Shown: positions 10,301 through 20,960, counted from the stretch's first letter. The stretch is DNA of 64,000 bases from Nannocystaceae bacterium (GCA_019694555.1 JAIBBS010000002.1:54046-118045), one strand, 5' to 3'. Numbers and translations are program-made. Notes: generated by a model not told the origin, from the sequence alone.

Positions 10301-13300
10301 CCTCGACCACCACGGGGTACTGCTGCGCCACGCCCTCGCGCTCGACCACGACGATGCCGCGCGCCTCGGTGAAGGGCGAGCGCAGCAGGATCTTGGCGGT
10401 GTCACCGGGGGCGTACTTGCGCTTGTCGGCGACGATGTCGATGCGGCGATCCTCGCTGTCGTCCCAGATGACCTCGTCCTTGCCGTGCACGTACAGCGTG
10501 ATCTCGCTGCGCGCCTGGTTGCCCTTGGCGTCCTTGGCACTGGCGCGGGCGACGTAGGTGCCGGCCTTGTCGGGCGTGACGCTGCAGCTCTGCGGCGCGG
10601 CGTCCGAGGTCAGCGCGCACGCGCCCGCCGCGATCTCGACGGTCTTGTAGTCGAACTGCCAGTGGCCGTCCTTCTCGACCGCGGTGCGCGTGGTCTCGCG
10701 CCGCACGAAGTCGAGCTGGATCGAGGTGCCGCTGTGACGCTTGCCCTCGAGGTCGACGAGGATCGACTCGAGCTCGGTCGCCTCGCCCTCGCGCAGCACC
10801 GATCGAGAGCTCCGCAGGCCGACGTAGACGTTGGCCGGGTGCACCACGAAGCTGCCGCTGCCGGCGATGGCCTGGCGGTTCTCGTCGGTCACGACCGCTG
10901 CGATCGCGTACGTCGCCGCGCGCGGCAGCGGCTCGGGCTCACCACCCTCCGCAGGGACGACGGGCGCGGGCATGGCCGGCGCCGACACGCCCGGAACAGG
11001 CGGCGGCGGTGGCTCCTTCGCCACGACCTTGTGCCGCACGCCGAGCTTGCCCTTGGCGTCGAGCCGACCGGTCGCGGTCTTGAGCTGCACGCTCGGGTTG
11101 CTCCAACCCCAACCGCCGTACTCGCCCCAGTGGCGTCGGCCCCAGGAATACAGGTTGCCGGCGCCGAAGGTGAACGCGTCGTTCTCCGAACCCGGCGGGC
11201 GGAAGTCGGTCTCGCTGCGCGTGAGCGTGTACGAGACCTCGCCACCGACCAGCGGTGCACCGTGCAGGTACTCGCCTTGGATCTCCGCGAACAGCTCGTC
11301 GCCGAACACCAGCGGCTTGCTGTCGGGGCGCTCGACCTTCACGGTGAACTCCGGCGTCCGGTAGGTCTCGACCGGGATGCCGTGATAGAAGGTCTCCGCC
11401 GGCCCGAGCAGGTTGGGCATCTCAAGCACGAACTGATACGTGCCGGTGCCGCCCTCGTCCTTGGTCGGGATGTCGACCGCGAACGTGCCCATCGCGCCGA
11501 CCTTCACCTCGCCCTTGGCGACCTCGACGCCGCGCGGATCGGACACGCGGTAGTTGCCGCTGCTGTTGTTGCGCCACCACTGCACCGAGCCCGAGGGGCC
11601 ATGGCTCTCCTTGCGCAGGATGCCGACCAGATGGATCGTGTCGCCGGGCTTGTACGGCGCGCGGTCGGTGAAGAAGAACGCGCGATCGGTGTCCTCGGTC
11701 GCGACGCCGTAGCGCCACTGTCCGCGCAGATCGGCCTGGTCCAGGCGCATCAGCGCGTGGTCACCTTCGTGCTCGGCCAGCAGCACCAGCGGCCCGCCCC
11801 AGCCGCTCTCGCTGAACGTGGCCTGCGCGAGGCCGTTGGCGTCGGTCTTGCCCTCCCAGCGCGGCTTGCCGATCTCGTTGGCGTTCGCGAGCGTCAGCGC
11901 GACGCCTTCGATCGGCGTGCCGTCCGACAGCCGCGTGACCTGCAGCGTCGCCGAGTCCGCGTCGAGCGCCGCGGCGAGACCGAGGTCGGTGACCTCGACC
12001 AGCTGCGACAGACCCGCGCGCCAGGTCCACGAGTCCTCCTTGATCACGTTGGAGCGGGCGATGAACCACCCCATCGACTCCTTGCCCAGGATCGACTCGA
12101 GCTGCACCTCGAAGGTCTGCTTCTTGCGGCGTGACGCCGAGACGTCGAAGCCCTTGCTGAAGGTCGCCTTGGCGCGGTCGGCGGGCCAACCCCAGTTCGA
12201 GTCGTAGGAGTAGACGTCGAGGAAGCGTGCGGCCTCGTCGAGCGGCAGCGCGCGGCCCTCGAGCTCGAGCCGCGTGATGCCGGCGATGCGCAGATCGACG
12301 GTCTTGCTGGCGCCCTTCTCGATCACCAGCGGGCTCCGCGGCGCGCGGGCCAACGAGACCTCGGGGTAGTGGGGCCCGAGCTTGATCGAGGTCTTGAAGG
12401 TCTTGGCCAGGCTCTGGCCGTGGCTGTCGAGCAGGCCCGCGTCGACGGTGACGCTGTAGCTGGTGTCGCCGAGGAAGTCGCCGTTGATCTGGATGCCGCT
12501 GCCCCAGCTCTGCACGTCGAGGTTCTCGACCGCGGGCGAGACGTGGACCTTCTCCTCGAGCTTGGGATCCGACAGCGTCGTGCTCGACGTCAGCGAGATG
12601 CCGTTGCCGGCGTAGCACGGGCCGTAGCACGGCGACTTCGACAGCGTCAGCGGTGGATAGGTCGAGAACGTGGTCGACAGCCGCCCGCTGCGATCGGGCC
12701 CCTCGCCGAACACGCCCGCGGGCAGCGCGAGGGTGTAGGTGGTGTTGGGCCGCAGCTTGGCCTTGGGCCGCAGCGCGACGATGCGCGAGCGCTGCCACGG
12801 CTCCATGGTCGCGGCGCCCTCGGGTTCGAGCTCGGTGAACGCGACGGTGTCGCCGCCGCCGGTCCACTCGAGCGCGGCGAGCAGCGCGGTGCGCTGCACC
12901 GGCTGGTTGAACGTCAGCGTGACGGTCGGCTCGAGCTCGACCTCGCCCATGCCGCCCCACGGCACCGACGATTCCAGCGCCAGCGTGGGCGTGCTCAGCG
13001 TCCAACTCACCGCCTTCGACAGCGCGTTGCCCGGCTCCGACTTGGTGCCCGCCGGCACCGTGACCTTGTACGTGGTCGAGAACGGCAGCCGACCGTCGGG
13101 GTAGTACGCGACCGTGCGCGTGCCGAGCCACCGCGCCTTGCCCGGCGGCATCGGGTCGATCGAAAACGGCACCGCCTTGCTCGCGAGCGCCTCGACCGAC
13201 GCCAGCGGCACCATGGGCTGGTTGAAGGTGACGCGGATCGCGTCGACCAGATCCTGCGGACCGGTGGGCCCGAAGCGCTCGACCGTCAGCGGCCCGGTGA

Positions 13301-13637
13301 CCACCGCGGGCTTGCTCGCGGTCGCGGGCAGCTCCGGTGGGAACGCGACCTCGATGGTCTCGTGTGCAGTCGCGGGCTTCTCGGGACCGGGACGCGGCAC
13401 GATCTGCGTGGCGACGTCACCGGGGTGTGGTTCCAGCGGCGGCACGCCCGACCACAGATCGAGCTCGACCGGCGCGGCCGCCTCCTCGCTCGCGGCCGCC
13501 GGCGGCGGCGCCGGATCGGGTGCCTTGTCGGTGCACGCGGCGCTGCCCAGCAGCGCCCCCAAGGTGGCGATCCCGAAGCGAGCGCGCAGCTCGGCCGCGA
13601 CGGAGGCAGACGCGAGGATCGTTCGACGTGCGGTCAT
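7383..13637 (-). CDS. Alpha-2-macroglobulin family protein with CAEQ thioester
   Basis: 2,084 residues, larger than E. coli YfhM (~1,650). The signal peptide ends near GSAAC (Cys35; weak lipobox). Ig-like and MG domains follow, including the family motif [16 protein letters not shown]. Around residues 1266-1300 is a Gly-rich stretch ([18 protein letters not shown]), then an Ala/Pro/Lys-rich spacer and a classic MG/CUB-side motif ([20 protein letters not shown]). The thioester sits at CAEQ, Cys1577, in [15 protein letters not shown], followed by an all-alpha thioester domain. Family role: covalent trapping of proteases in the periplasm. ATG at 13637 opens the signal peptide; the frame runs much further upstream but there is only antisense to sppA. 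A TACCAT box lies 8 bases before the ATG. Confidence 0.93.
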   Translation of the reverse strand: MTARRTILASASVAAELRARFGIATLGALLGSAACTDKAPDPAPPPAAASEEAAAPVELDLWSGVPPLEPHPGDVATQIVPRPGPEKPATAHETIEVAFPPELPATASKPAVVTGPLTVERFGPTGPQDLVDAIRVTFNQPMVPLASVEALASKAVPFSIDPMPPGKARWLGTRTVAYYPDGRLPFSTTYKVTVPAGTKSEPGNALSKAVSWTLSTPTLALESSVPWGGMGEVELEPTVTLTFNQPVQRTALLAALEWTGGGDTVAFTELEPEGAATMEPWQRSRIVALRPKAKLRPNTTYTLALPAGVFGEGPDRSGRLSTTFSTYPPLTLSKSPCYGPCYAGNGISLTSSTTLSDPKLEEKVHVSPAVENLDVQSWGSGIQINGDFLGDTSYSVTVDAGLLDSHGQSLAKTFKTSIKLGPHYPEVSLARAPRSPLVIEKGASKTVDLRIAGITRLELEGRALPLDEAARFLDVYSYDSNWGWPADRAKATFSKGFDVSASRRKKQTFEVQLESILGKESMGWFIARSNVIKEDSWTWRAGLSQLVEVTDLGLAAALDADSATLQVTRLSDGTPIEGVALTLANANEIGKPRWEGKTDANGLAQATFSESGWGGPLVLLAEHEGDHALMRLDQADLRGQWRYGVATEDTDRAFFFTDRAPYKPGDTIHLVGILRKESHGPSGSVQWWRNNSSGNYRVSDPRGVEVAKGEVKVGAMGTFAVDIPTKDEGGTGTYQFVLEMPNLLGPAETFYHGIPVETYRTPEFTVKVERPDSKPLVFGDELFAEIQGEYLHGAPLVGGEVSYTLTRSETDFRPPGSENDAFTFGAGNLYSWGRRHWGEYGGWGWSNPSVQLKTATGRLDAKGKLGVRHKVVAKEPPPPPVPGVSAPAMPAPVVPAEGGEPEPLPRAATYAIAAVVTDENRQAIAGSGSFVVHPANVYVGLRSSRSVLREGEATELESILVDLEGKRHSGTSIQLDFVRRETTRTAVEKDGHWQFDYKTVEIAAGACALTSDAAPQSCSVTPDKAGTYVARASAKDAKGNQARSEITLYVHGKDEVIWDDSEDRRIDIVADKRKYAPGDTAKILLRSPFTEARGIVVVEREGVAQQYPVVVEGGAHALEIPITASMVGGVSVSALLTRGRVTIAGAPAGQDLGMPAAAAGQLELDVSTDSKAIVVELEPHAREVEPKASLSLTIRTKAKDSGQALPAAVAVMVVDEGVLSLMDYKTPDPVAFFHYRHAGGVWLQALHANLVPRDDLPVTPAATLGLVGTGRGGGGAGDGTIGLGGIGAIGHGSGPGTGSGFGAAKPAPPMATAAPAPMEEKAKADAPSRSRRASSEAEAADVTSGFDVQAAMAQKVSLRTVFATTAFFDADIETDANGEARIDIPMPENLTTFRIMAVAVDPSTADRFGSGESSVRVRKSVMIRPSLPRFANFGDSFEGSVMVDNQTSEAQKILVGTRGLNVKLTGESETFVDVPAGESREVRFAMATQAVGKMRLQFAAMSNKGRDATEITIPVHYPATAKAFADYGMTDESVQRTIEPPADALADFGGLELAFSSTALSGLEDAVSYLVDYPYECAEQTASRILPIFALGDILDAFPIATIKDTALRKQLANDGIARLWTHQLYDGGFGYWRADESWPYLTAWATFALLEGKRQGYEVDKDKLDRALQYLDNFVQYGYRSRWGDYYDWTTRAFGLWLLSGEKRGSALFDTVWRHRSDMPLYARVLLMSAAHRYGRTAERDVILDELRDGVVESARTIHFAESRSEAASDGLRLLMHSDVQTDAIAMMALLEIDPADTRLSKIMAAIMDDRDPKRGGRWLSTHANAWALVAASRYFEVVEKDEPDFTARVWIDELFAGEQAFKGRSMSSTTQTVPMSTLQGADSRQLTIGKDGVGKLYYRVGLRYAPVSLKLPAEDQGFTVYRTYEALPGPDGKVDPDAVKQTEDGEWIVKAGTNVKVTINLVVSDRANYVVVDDALPGGFEGQNPKFVTSVAAMSSSSSAGGGYYRGDGWWWGWWWSFSHTDLRDDRMLLFADQLPAGVYTHSYTARATTIGSFLLPPVKAEEMYEPERFGHSASSRVTVVQ

Positions 13638-13645
13638 GGTTGCGG

Positions 13646-13651
13646 ATGGTA
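13646..13651 (-). promoter_or_regulatory. Putative -10 box (TACCAT) for the macroglobulin gene
   Basis: TAnnnT hexamer ending 8 bases before the ATG at 13637. If used as a -10 element, the transcript would start within a few bases of the start codon. No convincing -35 is visible. It belongs to a set of similarly placed boxes in this window. Confidence 0.4.
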
Positions 13652-13810
13652 CCGGGTTTGGGTGGACCAGGAGCGCGGTGAGGGTCCGCCCCTCGACCCG
13701 CGCCACCGCGGGCGGCGGTGCACGAACGCGATGCAACGCGCCAGGACACGACGCGGGTCTGCACGTGTGCGCACGCGCCCGCGGCGGGCCCCGCAGCGCG
13801 TGCGCGGTGC

Positions 13811-13816
13811 TACCGT
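13811..13816 (+). promoter_or_regulatory. Putative -10 box (TACCGT) for sppA
   Basis: GC-TACCGT, 10 bases before the sppA ATG at 13827. It implies a 5' leader of only a few bases and no room for a Shine-Dalgarno site; none is seen. The same GCTACCGTGCG string precedes the S46 peptidase gene. Confidence 0.4.
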
Positions 13817-13826
13817 GCGTGCCGCC

Positions 13827-15806
13827 ATGCTCGCGCGCTCGCTGTTCGTCGGCCTCGTCCTCGGCGCCCTCGCCTGTCACAAGACCCAGCCCTCGGGCGA
13901 AGGCGAGCCGTCGACGCCACACGAGGACGGCGCTGGCTCCACGCCCTCGCCTGGCTCGATGCCGGGGCTGTCGCCGCTGGCAGGTCTGTTCGCGTCGAAG
14001 CTCGACCAACCCGGACCCTACGAGGCGCCGCGGCAGTCGAGCGACTACCGCGACGGTGAGCCCTATTTCGGCGTGCTGTCGCTCGACGAGCCGCTGGGTG
14101 AGCTCGCGAGCATGTCGCTGCTGGCGGGCTTGACCGGCGAGGGCCCGGTGTCGCCGCTGCGCGAGCTCATCGATCGCATCGGCGCCGCCGCGGGCGACGA
14201 GGCCCTCGCCGGCCTGGTGCTGCGGCTCGATCGACCCGCGATCGATCTCGTGCACGCCGACGAGCTGCGTGCGGCCCTGCTCGCGTTCAAGCGCAGCGGC
14301 AAGCCGCTGGCGTGCCACAGCGAAGGCGTCGACGATGCCGGCTACCACGTGTTGGGCGCATGCGATCGCATCGTGCTCGCGCCGCTGGGCGGCATCACCA
14401 TCGGCGGCGCCGCGGCCACGCCGATCCACCTCAAGGGGCTGCTCGATCGCCTCGGCATCGTCGCCGACGCGCTGCACGTCGGCGCGTTCAAGGGCGCGGC
14501 CGAGCCCATCACCCGCGACGCGCCCTCGCCCGAGATGGTGCAGACGCTCGAGGCCATCGTCGGGCAGCGCTACGAGACCCAGCTCGCGGGCATCATGGCC
14601 GCACGTCGACTCTCGCGCGAGCAGGCGATCGCGGCGGTCGACCAGGCGATGTTCGACGATCGCACCGCGGTCGCGGCCGGCCTCGCCGACGGCAGCGCGA
14701 CGTGGGAGAGCTTCCTCGACCAGACCCGCGGCCAGACGCCGTACAAGCAGCTGCGCGCGCCGAGCAAGCTCGCCGACTTCGGCGCGCTGCAGCGCTTCTT
14801 GGGGCTGCTGCCGCCCGAGCGCCCCAGCGCGGCCCACGTCGCGCTGGTGTACGCGGTCGGCAGCATCGTCGATGGCGACGGCAGCGGCCTGCTCGGTGCA
14901 CGCGAACAGATCGCGTCGCGGACCCTGGTCGCGGCGCTGCGGGCCCTCGCCGCCGACAGCTCGGTCGCGGCGGTGGTGTTGCGCGTCGACTCCGGTGGCG
15001 GCAGCGCGTTGGCCTCGGAGCAGATCTGGGTCGCCGCGCAGGCGCTCGCCGCGGCCAAGCCGCTGGTGGTGTCGATGGGCAGCGTCGCCGCGTCGGGCGG
15101 CTACTACATCAGCGCGCCGGCGACGAAGATCTACGCCAACCCGGACACGCTCACCGGATCGATCGGCGTGGTCGGGGCCAAGCTGGTGTTCGGCGACGCG
15201 CTCGCGCGCGTGGGCGTGACCACGCACGAGATCCGCAAGGGCGAACGCGCGACCATGTGGTCGACGATGCGGCGATGGAGCCCGTCCGAGCGCACCGCGG
15301 TCGAGGGCATGATGCGCGCGACCTACGACACGTTCGTGTCGCGGGTGGGCCAAGGTCGCAAGCTCGAGGTGGCCCAGGTCGAACCCATCGCGCAGGGTCG
15401 CGTGTGGACCGGCGTCGACGCCAAGGCCCGCGGTCTGGTCGACGCGCTGGGCACGTTGCAGGACGCGGTCGCGTTCGCGCGCGAGCAAGGCGGCGTCGCA
15501 GCCGACGTCGCCCTCGAGGTCTACCCGCCCGAGCCGACCCTGCGCGATCTGGTCGCGAGCTTCGGCTCCGTGGACGCAGGTGCCGCGGTCGCGGCAGGCG
15601 CCGCGCCGAGCTGGGCTCCGCACGTCGCGCTCGCCCTGGGCCCTGGGGCGCAACGCGCCGCCCTGACCCAGCACGTGCTGGGCGAGGTGTCGGCCGCCAC
15701 GCCCGAGCTCGCGGCGACGGTGCGATTGCTCGCGACCGTGCTGGCGCTGCGCGACAGCCACGTGTGGGCGGTCTCGCCGGCGATGTGGCTGTTGCGGCGT
15801 CGTTGA
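13827..15806 (+). CDS. sppA: Signal peptide peptidase SppA, 67-kDa type (S49, two domains)
   Basis: 659 residues (E. coli SppA is 618). The N-terminal signal has a lipobox-like GALAC (Cys17) and a Ser/Pro-rich linker. Two tandem S49 crotonase-like domains follow. The first carries the catalytic Lys222 in [14 protein letters not shown]. The second carries the nucleophile Ser423 in [15 protein letters not shown]. This is the split Lys/Ser dyad of E. coli SppA (Lys209/Ser409). Role: degrades cleaved signal peptides in the membrane. It is divergent from the macroglobulin gene with 189 bases between, and a TPR protein follows 20 bases after its stop. Confidence 0.93.
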   Translation: MLARSLFVGLVLGALACHKTQPSGEGEPSTPHEDGAGSTPSPGSMPGLSPLAGLFASKLDQPGPYEAPRQSSDYRDGEPYFGVLSLDEPLGELASMSLLAGLTGEGPVSPLRELIDRIGAAAGDEALAGLVLRLDRPAIDLVHADELRAALLAFKRSGKPLACHSEGVDDAGYHVLGACDRIVLAPLGGITIGGAAATPIHLKGLLDRLGIVADALHVGAFKGAAEPITRDAPSPEMVQTLEAIVGQRYETQLAGIMAARRLSREQAIAAVDQAMFDDRTAVAAGLADGSATWESFLDQTRGQTPYKQLRAPSKLADFGALQRFLGLLPPERPSAAHVALVYAVGSIVDGDGSGLLGAREQIASRTLVAALRALAADSSVAAVVLRVDSGGGSALASEQIWVAAQALAAAKPLVVSMGSVAASGGYYISAPATKIYANPDTLTGSIGVVGAKLVFGDALARVGVTTHEIRKGERATMWSTMRRWSPSERTAVEGMMRATYDTFVSRVGQGRKLEVAQVEPIAQGRVWTGVDAKARGLVDALGTLQDAVAFAREQGGVAADVALEVYPPEPTLRDLVASFGSVDAGAAVAAGAAPSWAPHVALALGPGAQRAALTQHVLGEVSAATPELAATVRLLATVLALRDSHVWAVSPAMWLLRRR

Positions 15807-15826
15807 GCTCTTGCCACCATGACGAG

Positions 15827-17524
15827 GTGGGCGAGTCGACGCGCAGCCTCGAGGGCACGAGCTCCCTCGCACCCGTCGACGGCGCTGCGCGGCCCCCGGC
15901 GCTGTACCGCATCCCGTTCTCGCTGGCCGCGGTCGGGCTGCTGCTGATCGCGATGCAGGCGGGCAAGCCCATCGCCGGGCTCGCGCTGCTGTTCACGCTG
16001 CTGTTCGCCTCGGCCTCGGTCGCGTGGCGTTCGTTCGCGCAGCGACACGCGCCCGCGCTGGCGCTGCGCGGCCAGGCCGATCGCGCGCTGCGAAGCGGCG
16101 CGTACAAGGACGCGCGCACGCTGTACGAGCGCGCGCTCGCGTTGGTGCAGCGCGACCTGCCGGCGGGATCGCCCGAGGTCCTGCTCAACTGCTACAGCCT
16201 CGCGACCGTGCACTCGATGCTGCACGACCGCGCGCGCGCCGACGAATACCTGCAGCGACTGCTCGACGGTCTCGATGGCCGCGTGCCGGCGTCGTGGCGC
16301 GCGCAGCTGGCGTGGTTGCTGCGCCGCGTCGCGCACCAGCACTCGCTCGAAGGCCAGCACGGTCGCGCGATCGCGTTGTGCCGCATCGCGCTCGAGCTGG
16401 TCGGATCGGCGCCGGGTGCCGACGACACCACCGTGCGCTCGATCGTCGACGACATCGCGTGGATCCACCACCACGCCGGCGAGTACGGCGAGGCCGAGCG
16501 GCTGTTCCGCGAGGCGCTCGCGATCCACGAGCAGTTCCGCGACGCGGCGCTCGAGGTCGCGCAGGGCCCGACCCGCGGCACCGCCAGCGCCGACTCGCCC
16601 TACCGCGTGCCCGGGCCCGCGGTCGCACCGACCACCGGTGGGCTCGATCGCGCGGTCGCGTACAGCTTCCTGGGTCTGGGTTGGACGCTGTTCGAGCGCG
16701 CGCGCTACGACGAGGCGCGCGCGTGCTTCGAGCGCGCGAGCATGGTCGCGAACGTCGTCGAGGGTCACGGCGAGCGCGGCGGTGCCCGCGGCAGCGCGCA
16801 GCTCGGCGTGGAGATCCTGCGCGGTCGCGGGGCCATCGAGGTGACGCTGGGCCACTACGACGCCGCGCGCGAGCACTACGCCCAGGCGCAACAGCTCGCG
16901 CGACCCGGCGGCACGCAGGTCGCAGCGCTCTCGATCGATCTGGGCTGGCTCGCGCGCTCGACCGGTGATCACGACGCCGCGGATGCGGCGTACGCCGCCG
17001 CCGCCGAGGCGATCGAGGCCGGCGTCGAGGGCTCGACCACGATCGCCTGTGCGCTGCACGAAGCGCTGGCCGAGCTGCGCCGTCGCCAGGGTCGGCTCAA
17101 GGAGGCGCTCAAGGAGGTCACGCGCGCGACCACGCTGGCGCAGCAGTGCCTGGGCGACGAGCACCCGCGCGTGGCCGCGATCGAGGCCGTGGCCTCGCGC
17201 ATCCACACCGCGCGCGGCGACTTCCCCGAGGCCGAGCGCTGCGCCCGGCGCTGCCTCGCGGTGCTGCGCGCCAGCTGCCCGCCCGATCATCCGCGCTTCG
17301 CCGACGGCTGGCTCGCGCTGGGCGAGATGCACCTGGGCCGCGGCCAGTTCGGCCCCGCACACGAGGCCTTCAACGCCGCGTTGCGCGTGCGCGAGGACAC
17401 CCTGGGCGGCACGCACCCCGAGCTCGGCGAGGTCCTCGACGGGCTCGCCACGGTGCTGCGCGCGACCGGACGCGAGGCCGAGGCCGCGGCGATCGATGCG
17501 CGGCGCGATCGCGTGGCGGCGTGA
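15827..17524 (+). CDS. Membrane-anchored tetratricopeptide repeat protein
   Basis: 565 residues from a GTG at 15827, the first plausible start after the sppA stop. Two hydrophobic segments lie near residues 28-66 (IPFSLAAVGLLLIAMQAG; GLALLFTLLFASASVAW). About ten TPR-like helical pairs follow, such as GAYKDARTLYERALALVQRD, GEYGEAERLFREALAIHEQF and GQFGPAHEAFNAALRVREDT, of the TPR_10/12 type. No enzymatic domain is seen; it is probably a scaffold. It likely shares a transcript with sppA (20-base gap) and converges with the next gene, leaving 3 bases. The exact start is uncertain. Confidence 0.75.
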   Translation: MGESTRSLEGTSSLAPVDGAARPPALYRIPFSLAAVGLLLIAMQAGKPIAGLALLFTLLFASASVAWRSFAQRHAPALALRGQADRALRSGAYKDARTLYERALALVQRDLPAGSPEVLLNCYSLATVHSMLHDRARADEYLQRLLDGLDGRVPASWRAQLAWLLRRVAHQHSLEGQHGRAIALCRIALELVGSAPGADDTTVRSIVDDIAWIHHHAGEYGEAERLFREALAIHEQFRDAALEVAQGPTRGTASADSPYRVPGPAVAPTTGGLDRAVAYSFLGLGWTLFERARYDEARACFERASMVANVVEGHGERGGARGSAQLGVEILRGRGAIEVTLGHYDAAREHYAQAQQLARPGGTQVAALSIDLGWLARSTGDHDAADAAYAAAAEAIEAGVEGSTTIACALHEALAELRRRQGRLKEALKEVTRATTLAQQCLGDEHPRVAAIEAVASRIHTARGDFPEAERCARRCLAVLRASCPPDHPRFADGWLALGEMHLGRGQFGPAHEAFNAALRVREDTLGGTHPELGEVLDGLATVLRATGREAEAAAIDARRDRVAA

Positions 17525-17527
17525 TCG

Positions 17528-19339
17528 CTAGCCGGTGACGCGACGGCGCGTCGCGATCAGCTCGCGCTCACCCGCGGAGCCGAGCACGCGCAGGCGCACG
17601 GTGGTGCCGAGACGGCCGCGGATGGCCTGCACCGCGTCGGCGTAGCCGAGCTCGCCGACGTCGACGCCGTCGACCGCGACGATCGACTCGCCCGCGACGA
17701 TGCCGGCCTCGGCCGCGCCGCCGCCCTCGAGGACGCGCAGCACCGCGAGCGCGTCCTCGTCGCGACCGAGCTCCGCACCGATGCCGACCAGCTCGAACTG
17801 CGCGCCGCCCTGCGTACGCGGCTGCAGCGCGACGTCGATCGGGCCCTGCTCGTCCTCGCCCGCCGCGATCGTGATGCCCGAGATCGTGCGCGCGACGTGC
17901 CCGGGCGCGCTCGCGGTCAGCGAGTGCCGACCCGGCAGCAGCCCCGACAGCGCGAAGCCACCGTCCGCGTCCGTGGTGGTCGCGCCGAAGTGGAACGTGC
18001 GCGCGCCACCGTCCACGCCATCGAGCGCGACCCATGCGCCCGACAGCCCTGCGGCGCCATCGTGCACGCGACCGTGGATCGTCGCGCCCTGCGGCAGCAC
18101 GAGATCGACGCGCGCGGGCGTGACCCCGTCGACGACCACGTCGCGCGCGGTCGCGGGCGCGAGCCCGGGCGCCTGCGCGATCACGTCGTACAGGCCCGAC
18201 GGCAGGCCCTCGAGCGCGTAGCGGCCGTCGAGCACCTCGACGCGCGCGAGCGTCTCGGGCGTGGCGCCGCGGGGATCGAGCACCGCGAGCACCTCGGCCG
18301 GCGAGACGCTCGCGCCGTCGCCATCGTGCAGCGCACCGGTGATCGTCGCACCGCGCGGCATCACCAGCACGAGGTCCCGCGTGTCCGGCGGCACCGCCCA
18401 CGCGCGCGCCGGCGCGAGCCCGGCCCGCGTCGCGATCACGTCGGTGGCGACGGCGTCGATGGGCAGCAGCTCGAAGGCACCGTCGTGATCCGTGCGGGTC
18501 GAGGGCGCCAGCGCTGGCACCGTGCGCGGCGGCCCCGGCACCACGGCCACGCGCGCGCCCGCGATCGGTGCGCCGGCCTCGTCGACCACGCGGCCGCGCA
18601 GCCGCGCCAGCGCGACCGCACCGTCTTGCCGCAGCACCAGCCGCTGCGATGCGACGCGATCGCCCGGCGGCGGCGCGAGCACGCGCGCGCGGACCCAGCC
18701 GGCGTCGTCGTGACGGGCGTCGACGATCGCGGCCGCGACGAGCTCGGCGCGCGCACGCCCGCGGGCATCGCTGCGCAGTCGCTGCGGCGGCGTCGCATCG
18801 CGATCGTCGTCCTCGATCACCACGATCTGGGCGTCGGCCACCGCCTCGCCGTGCTCGTCGACCAGCTGCAGCTCGAGCGCGACGATGGCATCGAGCACCA
18901 GCGTCAGCCGACGCGCGCGGCCCGGCGCCACGCCGATCGCGAGCGGCTCGGGCGGCGCGCGGAAGCCCGCCGCGCGCGCGCTCACGGTGTGCGGGCCCGG
19001 TTGCAGCGAGAGCGCGAAGCCACCGATCTCGTCGGTGTGCGCGACCACGCCGCCATCGAGCGCGATCGCAGCGTCGGCAATGGCGGTGCCGTCGCGCGCA
19101 GTGACGCGTCCGAGCAGCTCGGCGTCGCGCATCGGCGTTCGCGTCGACGACCGCGCGTCGGACCCGTCGCCGTCGCCGCGGCGCGGGTTCGCGGGTGCGG
19201 CCGCGGTCCGCGGCGTCGACGACTCGAGCGCCGCGGCGGTGTCCTCGCGCGACGGCGTGCGAGCGCGCCACCACCACCCCAGCGCCAGCGCGGCGGCACA
19301 CAGCACCAGCAGCAGCCGCCCTGTCGCGCGCCGGTCCAT
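17528..19339 (-). CDS. Membrane-anchored protein with carboxypeptidase-regulatory-like repeats and C-terminal PDZ
   Basis: 603 residues. One N-terminal transmembrane segment (GRLLLVLCAAALALGWWW) and an acidic spacer are followed by about six carboxypeptidase-regulatory-like (transthyretin-fold) repeats, recognisable by GRVTARDGTAIADAAIALDG, GRVVDEAGAPIAGARVAVV and TTTDADGGFALSGLLPGRHS. The last ~90 residues form a PDZ domain (GGAAEAGIVAGESIVAVDGV). ATG at 19339 is preferred over the in-frame ATG at 19351, because a TAGCAT box spans 19350-19355 and would place transcription start near 19342. Likely a periplasmic beta-rich stalk with a peptide-binding tip; partner unknown. Confidence 0.75.
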   Translation of the reverse strand: MDRRATGRLLLVLCAAALALGWWWRARTPSREDTAAALESSTPRTAAAPANPRRGDGDGSDARSSTRTPMRDAELLGRVTARDGTAIADAAIALDGGVVAHTDEIGGFALSLQPGPHTVSARAAGFRAPPEPLAIGVAPGRARRLTLVLDAIVALELQLVDEHGEAVADAQIVVIEDDDRDATPPQRLRSDARGRARAELVAAAIVDARHDDAGWVRARVLAPPPGDRVASQRLVLRQDGAVALARLRGRVVDEAGAPIAGARVAVVPGPPRTVPALAPSTRTDHDGAFELLPIDAVATDVIATRAGLAPARAWAVPPDTRDLVLVMPRGATITGALHDGDGASVSPAEVLAVLDPRGATPETLARVEVLDGRYALEGLPSGLYDVIAQAPGLAPATARDVVVDGVTPARVDLVLPQGATIHGRVHDGAAGLSGAWVALDGVDGGARTFHFGATTTDADGGFALSGLLPGRHSLTASAPGHVARTISGITIAAGEDEQGPIDVALQPRTQGGAQFELVGIGAELGRDEDALAVLRVLEGGGAAEAGIVAGESIVAVDGVDVGELGYADAVQAIRGRLGTTVRLRVLGSAGERELIATRRRVTG

Positions 19340-19349
19340 CGCGGCGTGC

Positions 19350-19355
19350 ATGCTA
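19350..19355 (-). promoter_or_regulatory. Putative -10 box (TAGCAT), start-deciding
   Basis: TAGCAT lies 10 bases before the ATG at 19339 and overlaps the alternative ATG at 19351. If it is a -10 element, the shorter start is the real one. Confidence 0.35.
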
Positions 19356-19406
19356 CCGCCTCGGCCTGCTCCAGCGCCGGCGCGCCGCAGCGGCGCCGAC
19401 TTCGGC

Positions 19407-19412
19407 TATGGT
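19407..19412 (+). promoter_or_regulatory. Putative -10 box (TATGGT) for the Gly4Ser-linker PDZ gene
   Basis: GC-TATGGT ends exactly 6 bases before the ATG at 19419, which predicts a leaderless mRNA. No Shine-Dalgarno site is present between it and the ATG. Confidence 0.4.
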
Positions 19413-19418
19413 CCGGCC

Positions 19419-20960
19419 ATGGACAAGCGACCGCTGTGGCCGATCCCGGTCGGGATCGCGGCGTGGATCGGCGTCGGCGTGCTGGCGTACCAGGGCACGT
19501 GGTGGCCGCTGTACATCGTCGCCGCGGTGAGCCTGGGCCCGGGTCTGTTCCTGCTCGCGATGGTGATCTTCACGCGCCGTGCGAAGCGCCACGCCGCCGC
19601 CGTCGCAGCGCAGCCCGCCCCGCCGCCGGCACCCGCGGGCCCGATCGCGGAGCCGCCGGTGCAGCGCGCGTCGAAGACCCGCACCAACGCGCGCAACGCC
19701 GGTCGACGCGGCAAGGGCACCGCGGTGGTGCTGCCGTGGCTGCTGCTGCCGGCGTTGGCGAGCGAGGGCTGCAACAAGATCGAGCAGGCCCGCGATCGTC
19801 GACGCGCGCGCGAGGCCGCCGAGCGCGGCGACACCGGCGGTGAGGCGCCGGCGCCCGCCGCCGCGCCGTCGGCCGCGGCCCCACCGAGCCCCGCGGCCAC
19901 GACTGCGCCGCCGGCCGAGCCGATCCACCTCGACGCGGAGCAGGCCGCGCTCGACGCTGCGCTGCGCGATGCGATCGTGCGCCCCAACCCGGCCGAGGCG
20001 AGCTACCGCGTCGACCCGTTCGTGGCCGCGCTGGTCTACGAGCAGCTGCGTGCGGGCGTGGGCACCACGCTCACGCCGCTGACCGCTCCGATCCCCGACG
20101 GACCCAGCGCGGGCTATCGCGTCGGCACGATCGCCCACGGCGCGCTGTTCGAGCGGCTGGGCCTGCGCGAGGGCGACGTCGTCGTCGCGCTGGGCGGTCG
20201 CGAGCTGCACTCGCGCGAGCAGGTCTCGCTCGCGCTCGACGGCGCCGGCAATCAGCTGACCGTCAAGGTCTTCCGCGACGGCGAGACCTTCGTGATCCGC
20301 TATCAGTTCACCGCCGCGCTGGCGTGGACCGAGATCATCGCGCACGAGGGCGAGGCCGCACCGGCGGACGCGACCGATGCCGCCCTCGACGCGCCGACCG
20401 ACGCGCCGCCGACCGAGCCCACGCCACCGGCCGAGCCCGCGGCCGGTGGTGACGACCCGCCCGCGCACGGCGGCGGCTCCGGTGGTGGCGGCTCCGGTGG
20501 TGGCGGCTCCGGTGGCGGCGGCTCCGGTGGTGGCGGCTCCGGTGGCGGCAAGACGCCCGCGGGCCCGGGCACGCCCGGCGGACCGGGCAAGCCGGTCGCG
20601 CCGACGCCCACCGGCCCCGCCGACGTCAGTTGCGAGAGCAGTGCCCGCTGCACCGTGCGCGAGGCCTACTTCGACAAGATGGTCGGATCTCCGAGCGCGC
20701 TGCAGGCCCAGGCGACCATCGTGCCCGCGATCCAAGACGACATCTTCAGCGGCTACAAGCTCAAGTCGGTCAAGGCCGGCAGCGCGGTGGCCAAGCTGGG
20801 CTTCCGCGCCGGCGACAAGATCACCCACGTCAACGGCAAGGATCTGACCGACGACCTGCAGGCCGCGCAGGTCTACTTCGCGCTCGGCAGCACCGACGTG
20901 TTCAAGGTCCGCTACGAGCGCGGCGGCAGCAAGCTGGTCAAGACCATCGTCGTCGACTGA
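19419..20960 (+). CDS. Membrane protein with two PDZ domains joined by a Gly4Ser linker
   Basis: 513 residues. Two N-terminal transmembrane helices (residues ~8-23 and 30-50) precede an Ala/Pro-rich spacer and a short hydrophobic stretch (VVLPWLLLPALASEGC). A first PDZ-like domain (GYRVGTIAHGALFERLGLRE, then GDVVVALGGREL) is followed by an acidic Pro/Ala region and a natural linker GGGS-(GGGGS)4-GGGK. The C-terminal ~100 residues have a GspC-like PDZ (YKLKSVKAGSAVAKLGFRAG, then DKITHVNGKDL) preceded by two cysteines (SCESSARCT). The resemblance to the type II secretion GspC C-terminus is loose; no other gsp gene is nearby. Likely an envelope scaffold. Confidence 0.75.
   Translation: MDKRPLWPIPVGIAAWIGVGVLAYQGTWWPLYIVAAVSLGPGLFLLAMVIFTRRAKRHAAAVAAQPAPPPAPAGPIAEPPVQRASKTRTNARNAGRRGKGTAVVLPWLLLPALASEGCNKIEQARDRRRAREAAERGDTGGEAPAPAAAPSAAAPPSPAATTAPPAEPIHLDAEQAALDAALRDAIVRPNPAEASYRVDPFVAALVYEQLRAGVGTTLTPLTAPIPDGPSAGYRVGTIAHGALFERLGLREGDVVVALGGRELHSREQVSLALDGAGNQLTVKVFRDGETFVIRYQFTAALAWTEIIAHEGEAAPADATDAALDAPTDAPPTEPTPPAEPAAGGDDPPAHGGGSGGGGSGGGGSGGGGSGGGGSGGGKTPAGPGTPGGPGKPVAPTPTGPADVSCESSARCTVREAYFDKMVGSPSALQAQATIVPAIQDDIFSGYKLKSVKAGSAVAKLGFRAGDKITHVNGKDLTDDLQAAQVYFALGSTDVFKVRYERGGSKLVKTIVVD
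20469..20552 (+). repeat. 15-bp tandem repeat encoding (Gly4Ser)n
   Basis: Four full units of the form GGTGGTGGCGGCTCC (two variants), flanked by partial units, encode GGGS-(GGGGS)4-GGGK. The near-identical units suggest expansion by slippage. The protein segment is a flexible spacer between two PDZ domains. Confidence 0.9.

Noticed and set aside
7416..12134. A 1,572-codon open frame on the plus strand
   Set aside because: It is the antisense shadow of the macroglobulin gene; composition is Arg/Gly/His/Asp-rich with no domain.
13638..15872. A 2,829-codon frame that extends the macroglobulin gene far upstream
   Set aside because: The extra 745 codons are antisense to sppA and have Arg/His/Gln-rich shadow composition; the signal peptide begins at 13637.
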